Below, piece after piece: positions 1 to 8,387 of a stretch of 64,000 bases of DNA; position 1 is the first letter of the stretch; every line of letters begins with the position of its first letter. Source of the stretch: an uncultured Spirochaetales bacterium (lineage in GTDB: Bacteria; Spirochaetota; Spirochaetia; Sphaerochaetales; Sphaerochaetaceae); NCBI GenBank assembly GCA_949283305.1, contig CASDRU010000006.1, positions 186,001-250,000 of the forward strand. The letters are read 5' to 3'. The notes under the pieces are model-generated. The model was not told the DNA's origin. It saw only the letters and a program-made list of their open reading frames with translations, and searched no databases. The translations under genes were made by a program, and so were the position numbers.

Positions 1-1909
1 TGAGATTTGAGACTATTACAATATTTCTTCCCTCAAGCTCCTCTTTCTTGTAGAAAGGAACAATGGAAGAAACAATCTGGCGCTCTTCCTCCTCCCCTGC
101 ATCAAGCTTGAGGATATAGAGCTTGTCTCCCCCAGGATGCTTCTCGACGCTGTTTATATGTGCGACCTTAAGTATTACCTTTTTCTTAAACTGTTCTGTG
201 ATGCTGAGATTCTCATCCATTTTATCATTATTCTCCTTGGTTTTTTCTTTCTTCTCTTCTCTTTCTTTCTGGGATCCAGAGAACCTTTCTTTGAGACTGT
301 CTATGAACTTCTCATCAAGTTTTGAGAAAAGAAGCTCAAGATTCTTCACTTCAACAGGTCTCTCAAACTTTCCAATCTCATCCCATTTCTTGCCTTCATG
401 ACCGAGGAATGAAAGAATCTTCTCCCCCGTCTCAGGAAGATATGGAGAAATCATTACAGCAATGTCTGATATCAGCTGATAGAGAGTGGAAAGCACCCTG
501 ACCGCCTCCTCAGGATTTTCTGTTCTCTTCTTCCACGGCTCGCTTTCCTGGAATGTCTTGTTGCCAAGATCAGAGAGTGCGAATATTGCCCTTATAGCAT
601 CACGCTCCTCAGCATGCTCAAGAAGGTCTGTTATCTCCTCTTCCTTCTTTTTGATGACAGCAACAAGATCCTCATCATAAACAGGATTCTCGATCTTTCC
701 CTCATAGAAGCGGCTTATGAAAGAGAGTGTCCTGTTCACGAGGTTTGAAAGGTTTCCGATAAGATCCTTGTTCACCCTGTCCATGAAATCCTTCCAGCTG
801 AATGTGAAATCGCTGCTTTCCGGACGGTTGTAGAACATGTAGAATCTCCATACATCCGCCTTTATTCCGGTTGACTCGACATCGTTGCCGAATATTCCGA
901 TTCCCTGGCTCTTGCTGAACTTTCCTCCCTCATAGTTCAGATACTCAGTGCTGGACATATGATAAAGCATCGTCCACTTTTCCCCTGTTGCAAGAAGGGA
1001 GGACGGGAAGATTACAGTATGGAATGGGATGTTGTCCTTTCCGATGAACTGGAAAAGCTCTGTATCTTCCGGGCTCTGCCACCATCTCTTCCAGTCATCT
1101 GTATAGTTTGCTGTAATTGATATATAGCCTATTGGTGCATCAAACCATACATAGAAGACCTTGTCCTCAAAGCCCGGCTTCGGAACCGGTATACCCCATT
1201 TGAGATCTCTTGTTATGCATCTCTCCTGCAGCCCGTCGCGGATCCATGAAGATGTAATCTGAACAGCGTTCTTCGCCCAGAATCCTTCCTTTGATGCTTT
1301 TTCAATCCATGCATTTAAAAGAGGAAGGGCCTTAGGAAGATTCAAAAAGAGGTTCTTTGTCTTTCTCAGCTCAGGCTCTGTCGAGCAGACAGAGCATTTC
1401 GGGTTTATAAGCTCTGTAGGATTCAAAAGCTTGCCACACTTGTCGCACTGGTCTCCCTTTGCTCCCTCACTGTGGCAGTGCGGGCACTCTCCTGTGACAA
1501 AGCGGTCTGCAAGAAAACGCTTGCAATGCGGGCAGTAAAGCTGGCTCATCTCTTTTTCAGTGATGTAGCCGTTCTTGTCTACTTCATTGAATATATGCTG
1601 GACGATTTCAGTCTGTTTTTCAGTGCTTGTGCGTCCAAAGTAATCAAAGTCTATGTTGAACCACTTATAGATTTCCTTATGGATCTCATGGTACTTGTCA
1701 CAGAGCTCCCGCGGAGAAACCCCTTCCTGCAGGGCTCTTGTCTCACTTGCCGTGCCGTATTCATCTGTGCCGCAGATATACAGAGTCTCATAGCCGCGGA
1801 GTCGGCAGAAGCGTGCGAAAACATCAGCGCTGAGAACCTGTGTGAGGTTTCCAAGATGTGGAACGTTATTTACATAAGGAAGTGCGGAGGTAATAAGTCT
1901 CTTTTTCAA
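1..1909 (-). CDS. metG: Methionyl-tRNA synthetase, 3' end cut by window
   Basis: Charges tRNA-Met with methionine in the cytoplasm. The minus strand reads a class I synthetase: HIGH-like signature PHLGN near residue 18, an inserted zinc knuckle with four CxxC pairs (CPHC, CPHC, CDKC, CSVC) around residues 130-180, and the KMSKS-type loop as GKFSKSQG. After a charged linker comes the start of a C-terminal EMAP/Trbp111-like tRNA-binding domain (HPGGDKLYILKLDAGE), which runs off the window, so the stop is not seen. The start is TTG at 1909, chosen because TAGGAG lies just upstream and the next residues (KKRLITSALPYVNN) match the family N-terminus. About 636 codons are visible. Confidence 0.95.
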   Translation of the reverse strand, partial: MKKRLITSALPYVNNVPHLGNLTQVLSADVFARFCRLRGYETLYICGTDEYGTASETRALQEGVSPRELCDKYHEIHKEIYKWFNIDFDYFGRTSTEKQTEIVQHIFNEVDKNGYITEKEMSQLYCPHCKRFLADRFVTGECPHCHSEGAKGDQCDKCGKLLNPTELINPKCSVCSTEPELRKTKNLFLNLPKALPLLNAWIEKASKEGFWAKNAVQITSSWIRDGLQERCITRDLKWGIPVPKPGFEDKVFYVWFDAPIGYISITANYTDDWKRWWQSPEDTELFQFIGKDNIPFHTVIFPSSLLATGEKWTMLYHMSSTEYLNYEGGKFSKSQGIGIFGNDVESTGIKADVWRFYMFYNRPESSDFTFSWKDFMDRVNKDLIGNLSNLVNRTLSFISRFYEGKIENPVYDEDLVAVIKKKEEEITDLLEHAEERDAIRAIFALSDLGNKTFQESEPWKKRTENPEEAVRVLSTLYQLISDIAVMISPYLPETGEKILSFLGHEGKKWDEIGKFERPVEVKNLELLFSKLDEKFIDSLKERFSGSQKEREEKKEKTKENNDKMDENLSITEQFKKKVILKVAHINSVEKHPGGDKLYILKLDAGEEEERQIVSSIVPFYKKEELEGRNIVIVSNL

Positions 1910-1932
1910 TCTCAGTTCTCCTAAACAAGGGC

Positions 1933-1961
1933 ATTATAGCCCGATACTCTTTTTTTAACAA
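1933..1961 (-). promoter_or_regulatory. metG promoter
   Basis: On the minus strand TTGTTA (1961-1956) and a perfect TATAAT (1938-1933) are separated by 17 bases. The predicted start lies about 15 bases upstream of the TTG start codon of metG and leaves room for its Shine-Dalgarno. Confidence 0.7.
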
Positions 1962-1972
1962 TTGTTTTCAGC

Positions 1973-1978
1973 TATATT
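1973..1978 (+). promoter_or_regulatory. -10 element of hflK, near-leaderless
   Basis: TATATT is followed by seven bases and then the ATG at 1986. No Shine-Dalgarno lies between them. A transcript initiated the usual distance downstream would begin at about 1985, so the mRNA would have at most one leader base. No convincing -35 is seen. Confidence 0.4.
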
Positions 1979-1985
1979 TACAGTT

Positions 1986-2951
1986 ATGGACGAAAATAAA
2001 AAAAGGAATTTCTCTTTCCTTGTCACACCACGCTTTGTTGTGCTTGCAATTGCTGTGATAGCTCTTCTTATTGCACTTGCGACAAGCTTCTTTTCTGTGG
2101 ACCAGACAGAAAATGCGATAGTGCTCAGACTTGGAAAGTATTCTAGGACTGTGGGAGCAGGCCTCAATTTCAAACTCCCGTTCGGAATAGAGAAAAACTA
2201 TAATGTAAAGACAAATGTCGTGCAGACCATGACGTTCGGCTATACTGCAACAGACACAAGCGGGACAAGTTTAAGCAAAAGCCATGAGAACACAGAAGAG
2301 TCTCTCATGCTCACAGGAGATCTGAACATCGTTTCTGTCGAGTGGATAATCCAGTACATCATAGATGACCCGTATGCATGGCTTTTCAATGTCAATGAAA
2401 AAGAAAAGACCATAAGGGACATATCCCAGTCTGTAATGAACCAGATTGTCGGAGATCTTCCAATCCTTTCAGTAATGACAAACCTCAGGACCCAGATTGA
2501 AGTCGATGCTCAGCAGAAGATGCAGGAGATATTTGACAAATATGATTTCGGAATAAGAATCGTGACTGTAAAGCTTCAGAACATAGTACCGCCTGAGGGA
2601 GATGTTCAGGATGCCTTTGAGGATGTCAACAAGGCAATTCAGGACATGAACAGGCTGATAAACGAAGGCAAGGAGTATTATAACCAGCAGATTCCTGAGG
2701 CACAGGGAGAGGCGGAGAAAATAATACAGCAGGCTCATGGCTATGCCTCAGAGCGGGTCAATCAGGCAAATGGAGACACCGCAAGGTTCCTCAGCGTCCT
2801 GTCTGAATATGAAAACAGCAGAGAGACAACAGCAGCAAGGCTTTACATAGAGACTGTAGAAGAAGTGCTTGAGAGCAACAAGGACATAACTATAATCGAT
2901 GAGGATCTCTCATCCTTCATTCCATTCAAGAATCTTGGAGGCAATGTATGA
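1986..2951 (+). CDS. hflK: HflK-like SPFH/band 7 membrane protein
   Basis: With HflC it forms a large membrane cage that, in other bacteria, surrounds and modulates the FtsH protease. One transmembrane helix at about residues 14-36 is followed by an SPFH domain (VDQTENAIVLRLGKY onward) and a long alpha-helical, glutamine- and alanine-rich C-terminal half (QGEAEKIIQQAHGYA). The Gly-rich N-terminus of the E. coli protein is missing, giving about 321 residues. I use ATG 1986 rather than the in-frame TTG at 1962; neither has a Shine-Dalgarno, and a -10 element ends 8 bases before 1986. The stop overlaps hflC by four bases. No ftsH gene is in the window. Confidence 0.88.
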   Translation: MDENKKRNFSFLVTPRFVVLAIAVIALLIALATSFFSVDQTENAIVLRLGKYSRTVGAGLNFKLPFGIEKNYNVKTNVVQTMTFGYTATDTSGTSLSKSHENTEESLMLTGDLNIVSVEWIIQYIIDDPYAWLFNVNEKEKTIRDISQSVMNQIVGDLPILSVMTNLRTQIEVDAQQKMQEIFDKYDFGIRIVTVKLQNIVPPEGDVQDAFEDVNKAIQDMNRLINEGKEYYNQQIPEAQGEAEKIIQQAHGYASERVNQANGDTARFLSVLSEYENSRETTAARLYIETVEEVLESNKDITIIDEDLSSFIPFKNLGGNV

Positions 2952-3934
2952 AAAAGTTAGTGACAATACTTGTAGTTGCTGTAGTCCTTGCTGCAATAAT
3001 AATCATCTCAGGACCTTTTTATATTCTCAATGAAGGTGAAATGGCAGTCATCACAAGATTCGGCAAGATTGTCGCTGTCGACAGAAATCCAGGACTGGGA
3101 TTGAAGATGCCTTTCATTGACAATGTAGTCAGATACCCTGACAAGCTTCTTTCCTGGGACGGAGATGCCCAGCGCATTCCCACAAAGGAAAACCAGTTCA
3201 TATGGGTGGATGCCACTGCACGCTGGAGAATAAGCGATGCAGAGAAGTTCTACATGAGCGTCAATACGACAAACGGTGCAATTGCAAGGCTGAATGACAT
3301 CCTTGATTCTACAATAAGGACTGTGATAAGCGAGAATTATCTTAATGAGGCAGTAAGAAACAGCAACATAATAAATACGATTACAGTTGAGGAGGATACT
3401 CTTCAGAGTGTGGATATCGAGAGTCAGGACCAGCTGAGAGATCTGACAAAGACAAATACCGTGCAGCAGGAGATAAAGATAGGCCGAGAAGGACTTTCGA
3501 ACATCATGCTTGAGGAGGCAAAGCCTCTTACAGAAGTCTACGGCATAGAGCTTGAGGATATAATCATCCGTCAGATAAGGTATTCTGATGATCTGACTGA
3601 AAGCGTCTATACAAGAATGATCAAGGAAAGAAACCAGATAGCAGAAGCATACCGTGCATTCGGACGCGGTCAGCTTGCGACCTGGCAGGGCAAGAGCGAG
3701 AATGACAAGATGACAATCCTCTCAGAGGCTTACAGCCAGAGCGAGAAGATCAAGGGAGAGGCAGATAAGGAAGCATCAAGAATATATTCTGAGGCATACT
3801 CGAAGAACGAGGAATTCTTCCGCCTCTGGACAAGCCTGGAGTCATACAAGAAAACACTTATTGACAAGGATATGACGATAACAACCTCATCCCCTTATTT
3901 CAAATATTTCCTTTTCTCCGATGAGACGCTTTGA
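2948..3934 (+). CDS. hflC: HflC-like SPFH protein
   Basis: Partner of HflK in the membrane-bound SPFH complex. The N-terminus is an uncleaved signal-anchor (about residues 4-26), followed by the band 7 domain (LNEGEMAVITRFGKIV, then NPGLGLKMPFID) and a helical region containing FGRGQLATWQGK and alternating EA/KA residues. At 328 residues it has a normal HflC length. The start codon lies in an ATGA overlap with the hflK stop, typical of translational coupling. The 3' end overlaps the next gene by 14 bases. Confidence 0.9.
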   Translation: MKKLVTILVVAVVLAAIIIISGPFYILNEGEMAVITRFGKIVAVDRNPGLGLKMPFIDNVVRYPDKLLSWDGDAQRIPTKENQFIWVDATARWRISDAEKFYMSVNTTNGAIARLNDILDSTIRTVISENYLNEAVRNSNIINTITVEEDTLQSVDIESQDQLRDLTKTNTVQQEIKIGREGLSNIMLEEAKPLTEVYGIELEDIIIRQIRYSDDLTESVYTRMIKERNQIAEAYRAFGRGQLATWQGKSENDKMTILSEAYSQSEKIKGEADKEASRIYSEAYSKNEEFFRLWTSLESYKKTLIDKDMTITTSSPYFKYFLFSDETL

Positions 3935-4637
3935 CTCATACAGCATAAACGGACGCTATCACTTCTTCCTTTCATATCTTGAAAGGGAGAATGTGAAGCT
4001 ATATGACTATGGCTGTGCAGCTCTTCTTTCTGTTGCGGATTTCTCATTTCTCATTTTCAATCCTGATGGAAGGAAAGAGGAGAAAATAGATTTCCTTATA
4101 AAAAAAGCAAAACCGAAAATCATATACTCCCCTCTTTCTGACATAAAGCCTTTCCTCCATTCCCTCTCCTCTTATGAAATAAATGTCTCCAATTTATTGA
4201 GATTCACAAAAAAATCCAGAGAAGATGAAAATGATATATCCATTTCAGAGCTTTCGACAGACAAGGAAATTAAAAGCCTTTATTCTCTTGAAAAAATCTG
4301 CTTTGAAGCAGATGAGGATGAAAATAATTATAAAAAGCGCAAAATGGATCTGCTTAAGCGGAAAGACTATAAGATCTATGCTGTAAAAGATATGGATGAG
4401 ATAATTTCCAGCATCACAATACACGGCTCACTCATATTCTCGGCAATGACAATGCCTGAGTACAGAGGAAAGGGATTATGCACTGCTCTTTTAAAGAAAA
4501 CATCTTTCATGTATTTTCAGAAAAACAGCTCACCCCTTTTTCTCTTTTCGGACTATAATATTCAGGACAATGTATATATGAAGGCGGGATTTGAAAATCT
4601 TGGAGAGTTTGTGAAGGCAAGGAGAAAAGAAGGATGA
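3921..4637 (+). CDS. GNAT-family N-acetyltransferase
   Basis: A 238-residue protein with a GNAT fold in its C-terminal half. The acetyl-CoA binding motif A is visible as MPEYRGKGLCTALL, and the C-terminal beta-bulge segment as YMKAGFENLGEF. The N-terminal 100 residues are lysine- and serine-rich and match no family I recognise. It starts inside the end of hflC (14-base overlap) and ends in an ATGA overlap with the FAH-family gene, so it belongs to the hflKC transcript. The substrate cannot be read from sequence. Confidence 0.75.
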   Translation: MRRFDSYSINGRYHFFLSYLERENVKLYDYGCAALLSVADFSFLIFNPDGRKEEKIDFLIKKAKPKIIYSPLSDIKPFLHSLSSYEINVSNLLRFTKKSREDENDISISELSTDKEIKSLYSLEKICFEADEDENNYKKRKMDLLKRKDYKIYAVKDMDEIISSITIHGSLIFSAMTMPEYRGKGLCTALLKKTSFMYFQKNSSPLFLFSDYNIQDNVYMKAGFENLGEFVKARRKEG

Positions 4638-5383
4638 AACTGATAAGAATAAAGCTCAGAGATGAAAGCATAAGATATGCCAGGATCATCGGGGATAAAA
4701 AAGCCCAGCTTTTTTCAGATGACTACTTTTCCCCTCTTACAGATGAAACAGTTAATCTTGAAGACTCAACTCTTCTTTCTCCTGTTGTTTTCAAGAAAGC
4801 TCTATGCATAGGACTCAATTACAGCGAGCATATAAAGGAGCTTGATTTCATCCGGCCAGAAAAGCCTGTTGTATTTCTCAAGCCTTCCACGGCGCTTTTG
4901 GATCCCTTCGGCAGGATTGAGCACCCGTCTTTGTCCGAGCGTGTTGAGTATGAAGCCGAGCTCTGCGTTGTGATAAAAGACAGATGCAGGAACATTAGCT
5001 TAGACGATGCGGACAAATATATCCTCGGCTACACGATTGCCAATGATGTTACAGCCCGTGACCTGCAGGAAAAGACAGGGCAATGGACAATATGCAAGGG
5101 TTTTGACACCTTCCTTCCAATCGGGCCATATATTTCAGATGAGGTTGATCCTGATGACCTCAGGATCCAGAGCATACTGAACGGGAAAGTGATGCAGGAT
5201 GACAGGACAAGCCATCTCATCTTCCCCGTCAGATATCTTGTATCATACCTTTCAAAGTGCATGACTCTTGAGCGCTATGATGTTATTCTCACAGGAACGC
5301 CTAAGGGAGTCAGCGCAATGAAGGAAGGGGATGTGATCATCTGCAGGATCGAAAAACTGGGAGAGCTTGTCAGCTATAACTGA
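4634..5383 (+). CDS. Fumarylacetoacetate hydrolase family protein
   Basis: A FAH-fold metal-dependent hydrolase, decarboxylase or isomerase of 249 residues. Family signatures are present in order: CIGLNYSEHIKE, PVVFLKPSTALLDP, the metal ligands in VEYEAELCVVI, then NDVTARDLQ and GTPKGVSAMKEGD. These place it with the single-domain YcgM-like acylpyruvases and 2-hydroxyhepta-2,4-diene-1,7-dioate isomerases. No aromatic degradation genes are nearby, so a housekeeping acylpyruvase or oxaloacetate tautomerase/decarboxylase role is more likely than catabolism. It is the last gene of the hflKC operon and ends six bases from the convergent OPT transporter gene, with no clear terminator between. Confidence 0.85.
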   Translation: MKLIRIKLRDESIRYARIIGDKKAQLFSDDYFSPLTDETVNLEDSTLLSPVVFKKALCIGLNYSEHIKELDFIRPEKPVVFLKPSTALLDPFGRIEHPSLSERVEYEAELCVVIKDRCRNISLDDADKYILGYTIANDVTARDLQEKTGQWTICKGFDTFLPIGPYISDEVDPDDLRIQSILNGKVMQDDRTSHLIFPVRYLVSYLSKCMTLERYDVILTGTPKGVSAMKEGDVIICRIEKLGELVSYN

Positions 5384-5389
5384 AAAAGC

Positions 5390-6970
5390 TCAGAACATGC
5401 TTGCTATTGCTATAAGCACACCTGTAATTCCTTCTCCTCCGAGAAAGCCTGAGGAGACAAGGGATATGCTGTTGCCGCATTTCTCCCTGTCTTTTATCGT
5501 CTTTCTGAGAATGAATGCACATAGTGCGCCAAGACCCATTATCGATGAGATGTTGGTTGCAAGATACACACCAAGTCCGAGAGTTGCTGATGGAGCCTTA
5601 AGCAGATAAAGAAGAGCTCCGACAGCAAGACCTGTGACAAAGCCCGGGATGCTACTGAGTCCGGAGACCATGAGGGAGACAGCACTTGCCTGAGGTGCTG
5701 GAAGCAGAGTCCCTGCACCGAATGATCCGTATGCTTCCTTGAGCGCGAAAAGAACTAAAGATGCAACTACAGCACCGATTACTCCACCTATTCCCTCTCC
5801 GACAAGCTGGCTAGAAACCGGTGTTTTGAGCATATAGCCGCTTTTAAGGTCATTCATGACATCGCCAGTTAGACCTGATGCGACAGCAACTGTTGCTGCA
5901 ATCAAGAAGAGAGAAGTCAGGGTTGAGCTTAAAACAGTGGCAACAAAAAGGAGCACGAGGATTGCGAACACCTCCATCGGATTGACTCCGGTCTGTCCTG
6001 TAAGCATTGCAGAAAGATATGTTGCAAGGTATACGCCCGGAATAAGCAGTATCGCCTCTGCAAGCGTTATCTCTGTCAAAAGAGCAAGAACTGTGATGCT
6101 CAGCAGGCAGATGATAAGGAATATGAATGCCTTGTTTCTGTCAAATGCTTTCCTGTTTTCCTTCTTTGCCATCTTCTTGGCAATGGAATATACTGCCTTG
6201 ATGAAGATGCCTATTCCAGTTCCGATCATAAGACCTATTCCAAGATCGTTGCGGAATGCATTTGTAAGCTCAGATCCGAAGAAATATGTTCCAATCGGGG
6301 TTATGACATAATAACCCAGAACCATGCCCAGGAACCACATTCCGGCAAGAACAGGCCCGATTACCGCCCCGATTCCAAGCGCCATCGGAGAAACCCATAC
6401 CTGAAGGGCAGGAAAATATGCATTGCCTGAAAAAACTGTGAGGACAGATGGGATTTTTCCCCAGGCATCCCTTATGAGGGTAAAGAGAACAGAGCCTCCC
6501 ATTGAAGAAAAGAGAGTCAGAGCTCCTGTTCTGTCCTTTGTGCATGCAAGAGTGTTGTATGCGGCATTTCCCATAGGATAAGGAAGCTTTTCTTCCTCTA
6601 TAAGATGCTTTCTGTTGAGGCTTGTAAATAATGTGCCGAGTATAGCTCCTGTAACGGATACAACGATTACGGAGAAAAGAGAAAGCTCTGATGAGGGGTT
6701 TATCATCCAGAGGCCAGGAAGAGTGAATGCAAGTCCTCCGGCAACCATGGCTCCGGCACTCATGAGTGTATGCGTGCAGTTGATTTCCTGAAGAGTGGAA
6801 CCCTTTGCTTTAGACAAAACTGCCATCGAAACAACAGTTACAAATACAGTCGGCCATGGGAGGGCCCCCATCTTGAGTGCTGTATACATGCTGCTTGTTG
6901 TAATAACAATAAGACCAAGAATTCCTGTGATAAGGCCTCTTACTGTCAGCGGATAAAGTCTGTTATTCAT
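5390..6970 (-). CDS. OPT family oligopeptide transporter
   Basis: A polytopic membrane protein of about 526 residues with roughly 14 hydrophobic segments. The N-terminal LTVRGLITGILGLIVITTSSMYTALKMG segment and the later GEGIGGVIGAV and LGLGVYLATNIS stretches fit the OPT/YSL superfamily, which takes up small peptides or metal chelates by proton coupling. Start choice: AGGA lies nine bases before ATG 6970, whereas the in-frame GTG at 6976 would be only three to five bases from it. The gene follows the tRNA terminator and converges on the FAH gene. Confidence 0.85.
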   Translation of the reverse strand: MNNRLYPLTVRGLITGILGLIVITTSSMYTALKMGALPWPTVFVTVVSMAVLSKAKGSTLQEINCTHTLMSAGAMVAGGLAFTLPGLWMINPSSELSLFSVIVVSVTGAILGTLFTSLNRKHLIEEEKLPYPMGNAAYNTLACTKDRTGALTLFSSMGGSVLFTLIRDAWGKIPSVLTVFSGNAYFPALQVWVSPMALGIGAVIGPVLAGMWFLGMVLGYYVITPIGTYFFGSELTNAFRNDLGIGLMIGTGIGIFIKAVYSIAKKMAKKENRKAFDRNKAFIFLIICLLSITVLALLTEITLAEAILLIPGVYLATYLSAMLTGQTGVNPMEVFAILVLLFVATVLSSTLTSLFLIAATVAVASGLTGDVMNDLKSGYMLKTPVSSQLVGEGIGGVIGAVVASLVLFALKEAYGSFGAGTLLPAPQASAVSLMVSGLSSIPGFVTGLAVGALLYLLKAPSATLGLGVYLATNISSIMGLGALCAFILRKTIKDREKCGNSISLVSSGFLGGEGITGVLIAIASMF

Positions 6971-6989
6971 ATTCACATATCCTATAGGT

Positions 6990-7020
6990 ACAAAAAATGC
7001 CTTACTTTCTTAGTAAGGCC
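6990..7020 (-). terminator. Terminator of the tRNA-Leu/tRNA-Met transcript
   Basis: The minus strand has an eight-base stem GCCTTACT/AGTAAGGC (arms 7019-7012 and 7006-6999) with a five-base loop, followed by ATTTTTT. It lies four bases beyond the 3' end of tRNA-Met. Confidence 0.85.
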
Positions 7021-7023
7021 ATT

Positions 7024-7096
7024 TAGCAAGAGAGGGACTCGGACCCCCGACCGACCGGATATGAGCCGGTTGCTCTACCAACTGAGCTATCTTGCC
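7024..7096 (-). tRNA. tRNA-Met (anticodon CAT)
   Basis: A full cloverleaf: acceptor GGCAAGA/TCTTGCT with a closing G-U pair and discriminator A, D arm AGCTCAGTTGGTAGAGC, anticodon stem ACCGG/CCGGT with loop CTCATAT, and T arm GGGGG..GTCCGAGTCCC. It looks like an elongator methionine tRNA. An isoleucine tRNA that depends on lysidine modification of CAT cannot be fully excluded. CCA is not encoded. Confidence 0.9.
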
Positions 7097-7138
7097 AGTT
7101 TAAAAAAAACAAGAAGCACTTTTGTATGCTTCTTTTAT

Positions 7139-7222
7139 TGCGGCCGAGAGAACTCGAATCTCCAAGAGCTTTCGCCCACTAGCACCTCAAGCTAGCGTGT
7201 CTACCAATTCCACCACGACCGC
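7139..7222 (-). tRNA. tRNA-Leu (anticodon GAG)
   Basis: A class II tRNA of 84 bases. The acceptor GCGGTCG pairs with CGGCCGC, the discriminator is A, the anticodon stem is CTAGC/GCTAG with loop TTGAGGT, and there is a long variable arm (GGGCGAAAGCTC). The anticodon GAG reads CTC and CTT leucine codons. CCA is not encoded. It is co-transcribed with tRNA-Met 42 bases downstream. Confidence 0.95.
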
Positions 7223-7249
7223 ATAACCGGTTTGCTTTCAACCTTGGCT

Positions 7250-7278
7250 ATACTAACTTATTCAAAAAAAAGCGTCAA
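7250..7278 (-). promoter_or_regulatory. Promoter of the tRNA-Leu/tRNA-Met unit
   Basis: TTGACG (7278-7273) and TAGTAT (7255-7250) are separated by exactly 17 bases on the minus strand. This places the transcription start about 20 bases upstream of tRNA-Leu. Confidence 0.75.
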
Positions 7279-7285
7279 GTACATT

Positions 7286-8314
7286 TTAAATTAAATATAC
7301 AGATTTTTCCTCTGCTTCCCTTCTCACCTCTTCAGGCCAGACAGATGCCTGAACCTCTCCTATATGGCATTTCTTCAAAAGGAACATGCACAGTCTTGAC
7401 TGCCCTATTCCTCCCCCTATTGTCTCAGGATAATCCCCAGAAAGCAGCCTCTTATGCCAGTAAAGTGATGCCCTCTCTTCATTGCCGCTGAGCTTTAACT
7501 GCCTTAAAAGCGCAGTCCTGTCCACACGGATACCCATGCTTGAAAGCTCAAGAGAATCCTCCCTGACTGTATCCCATACGATTATATCCCCATTAAGGCC
7601 TTTATGCATGCCGTCTGTTTCCGTGCTCCAGTCATCATAATCCGGAGCTCTGAGGGAATGAGGTCTGCCGTCTTTCAGTGTGCTGCCTATTCCTATAATG
7701 AAAACCGCACCGTATTCCTTTGCAGCCCTCTTCTCCCTCTCCTCCGGCAGAAGATTGGGATACATCTCAAGAAGATCCTCAGAGTGTATGAATGTTATAT
7801 CCTCAGCAAGAGTGTCCTTGATCTGAGGATAGAATTCCTCAAGCAGAAAGGCTGTTCTCTTGATTGCAAAGAATATCTCGCGCACTGTCTTTTTCAGATA
7901 ATCAAGATTTCTCTCCTCCTTTCTTATCGCCTTCTCCCAGTCCCACTGGTCGACATAGACAGAATGGATTTCATCAACCTTGTCATCAGGGCGAAGAGCA
8001 TTCATATCAGTATAAATGCCGCGCCCGAGAGGAAAGCTGTAGTCAGCGAGAGCCATCCTCTTCCACTTTGCAAGGCTCTGGACTATCTCCATTCTCTTTC
8101 CGCCGAGAGCGGAGACAGAAAAGCTTACTGGCTTTTCAACCCCGGAAAGATCATCGTTTATTCCGCTGTTCTCCTCAACAAAGAGAGGGCTTGTAAGACG
8201 GGAGAGCTTCAAAGACCCTGAAAGCTCCTTTTCGAATATGTCTTTTGCAGACTTTATCGCCTTTTCTGTATCATGCGGAGAAAGAATAGATTTATATCCG
8301 TTTTTTATTTGCAT
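7286..8314 (-). CDS. asnA: Aspartate--ammonia ligase (asparagine synthetase A)
   Basis: Makes asparagine from aspartate, ATP and ammonia. It is a class II aminoacyl-tRNA-synthetase-like enzyme of 342 residues, close to the usual 330. Visible family segments include YKSILSPHDTEKAI at the N-terminus, LTSPLFVEENSGINDDLSG, SVYVDQWDWEKAI, and the C-terminal GGGIGQSRLCMFLL motif 3 region with its arginine. The start ATG has AAGG eight bases upstream. It is divergent from mscL, with an inverted repeat in the shared intergenic region. Together with asnS at 14 kb it supplies and uses asparagine. Confidence 0.95.
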   Translation of the reverse strand: MQIKNGYKSILSPHDTEKAIKSAKDIFEKELSGSLKLSRLTSPLFVEENSGINDDLSGVEKPVSFSVSALGGKRMEIVQSLAKWKRMALADYSFPLGRGIYTDMNALRPDDKVDEIHSVYVDQWDWEKAIRKEERNLDYLKKTVREIFFAIKRTAFLLEEFYPQIKDTLAEDITFIHSEDLLEMYPNLLPEEREKRAAKEYGAVFIIGIGSTLKDGRPHSLRAPDYDDWSTETDGMHKGLNGDIIVWDTVREDSLELSSMGIRVDRTALLRQLKLSGNEERASLYWHKRLLSGDYPETIGGGIGQSRLCMFLLKKCHIGEVQASVWPEEVRREAEEKSVYLI

Positions 8315-8337
8315 ATATTTACCTTTTTTTTTAATAT
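8309..8337 (+). promoter_or_regulatory. Candidate mscL promoter
   Basis: TTGCAT (8309-8314) is separated by 17 bases from TAATAT (8332-8337). It overlaps the first codons of the divergent asnA gene. The predicted leader is about 44 bases and carries AAAGGAA before the mscL ATG. Confidence 0.5.
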
Positions 8338-8367
8338 GTTATGAACATATAGCAAATTATTCATAAC
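8338..8367. promoter_or_regulatory. Inverted repeat overlapping the asnA promoter
   Basis: GTTATGAA (8338-8345) and TTCATAAC (8360-8367) are perfect eight-base arms with centres 22 bases apart, i.e. two helical turns. They flank and overlap the asnA -10 and spacer, which suits a dimeric repressor. No regulator gene adjoins it, so the binding protein is unknown. Confidence 0.45.
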
Positions 8368-8374
8368 GTGTAAA
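8346..8374 (-). promoter_or_regulatory. asnA promoter with extended -10
   Basis: TTTACA (8374-8369) and TATATG (8351-8346) are 17 bases apart on the minus strand. The -10 is preceded by TGC, making an extended -10. The start would fall about 25 bases before the asnA ATG. Confidence 0.6.
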
Positions 8375-8387
8375 GGAATAAACAATA

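Noticed and set aside
1472-1924. 150-codon plus-strand ORF
   Set aside because: It is the antisense of the metG N-terminal region, whose synthetase motifs are clear on the minus strand.
5856-6311. 151-codon plus-strand ORF
   Set aside because: Shadow of the OPT transporter; its composition (Arg/Thr/Ile runs) reflects reverse-complemented membrane codons.
7604-8221. 205-codon plus-strand ORF
   Set aside because: Antisense of asnA with no ribosome site and no family resemblance.
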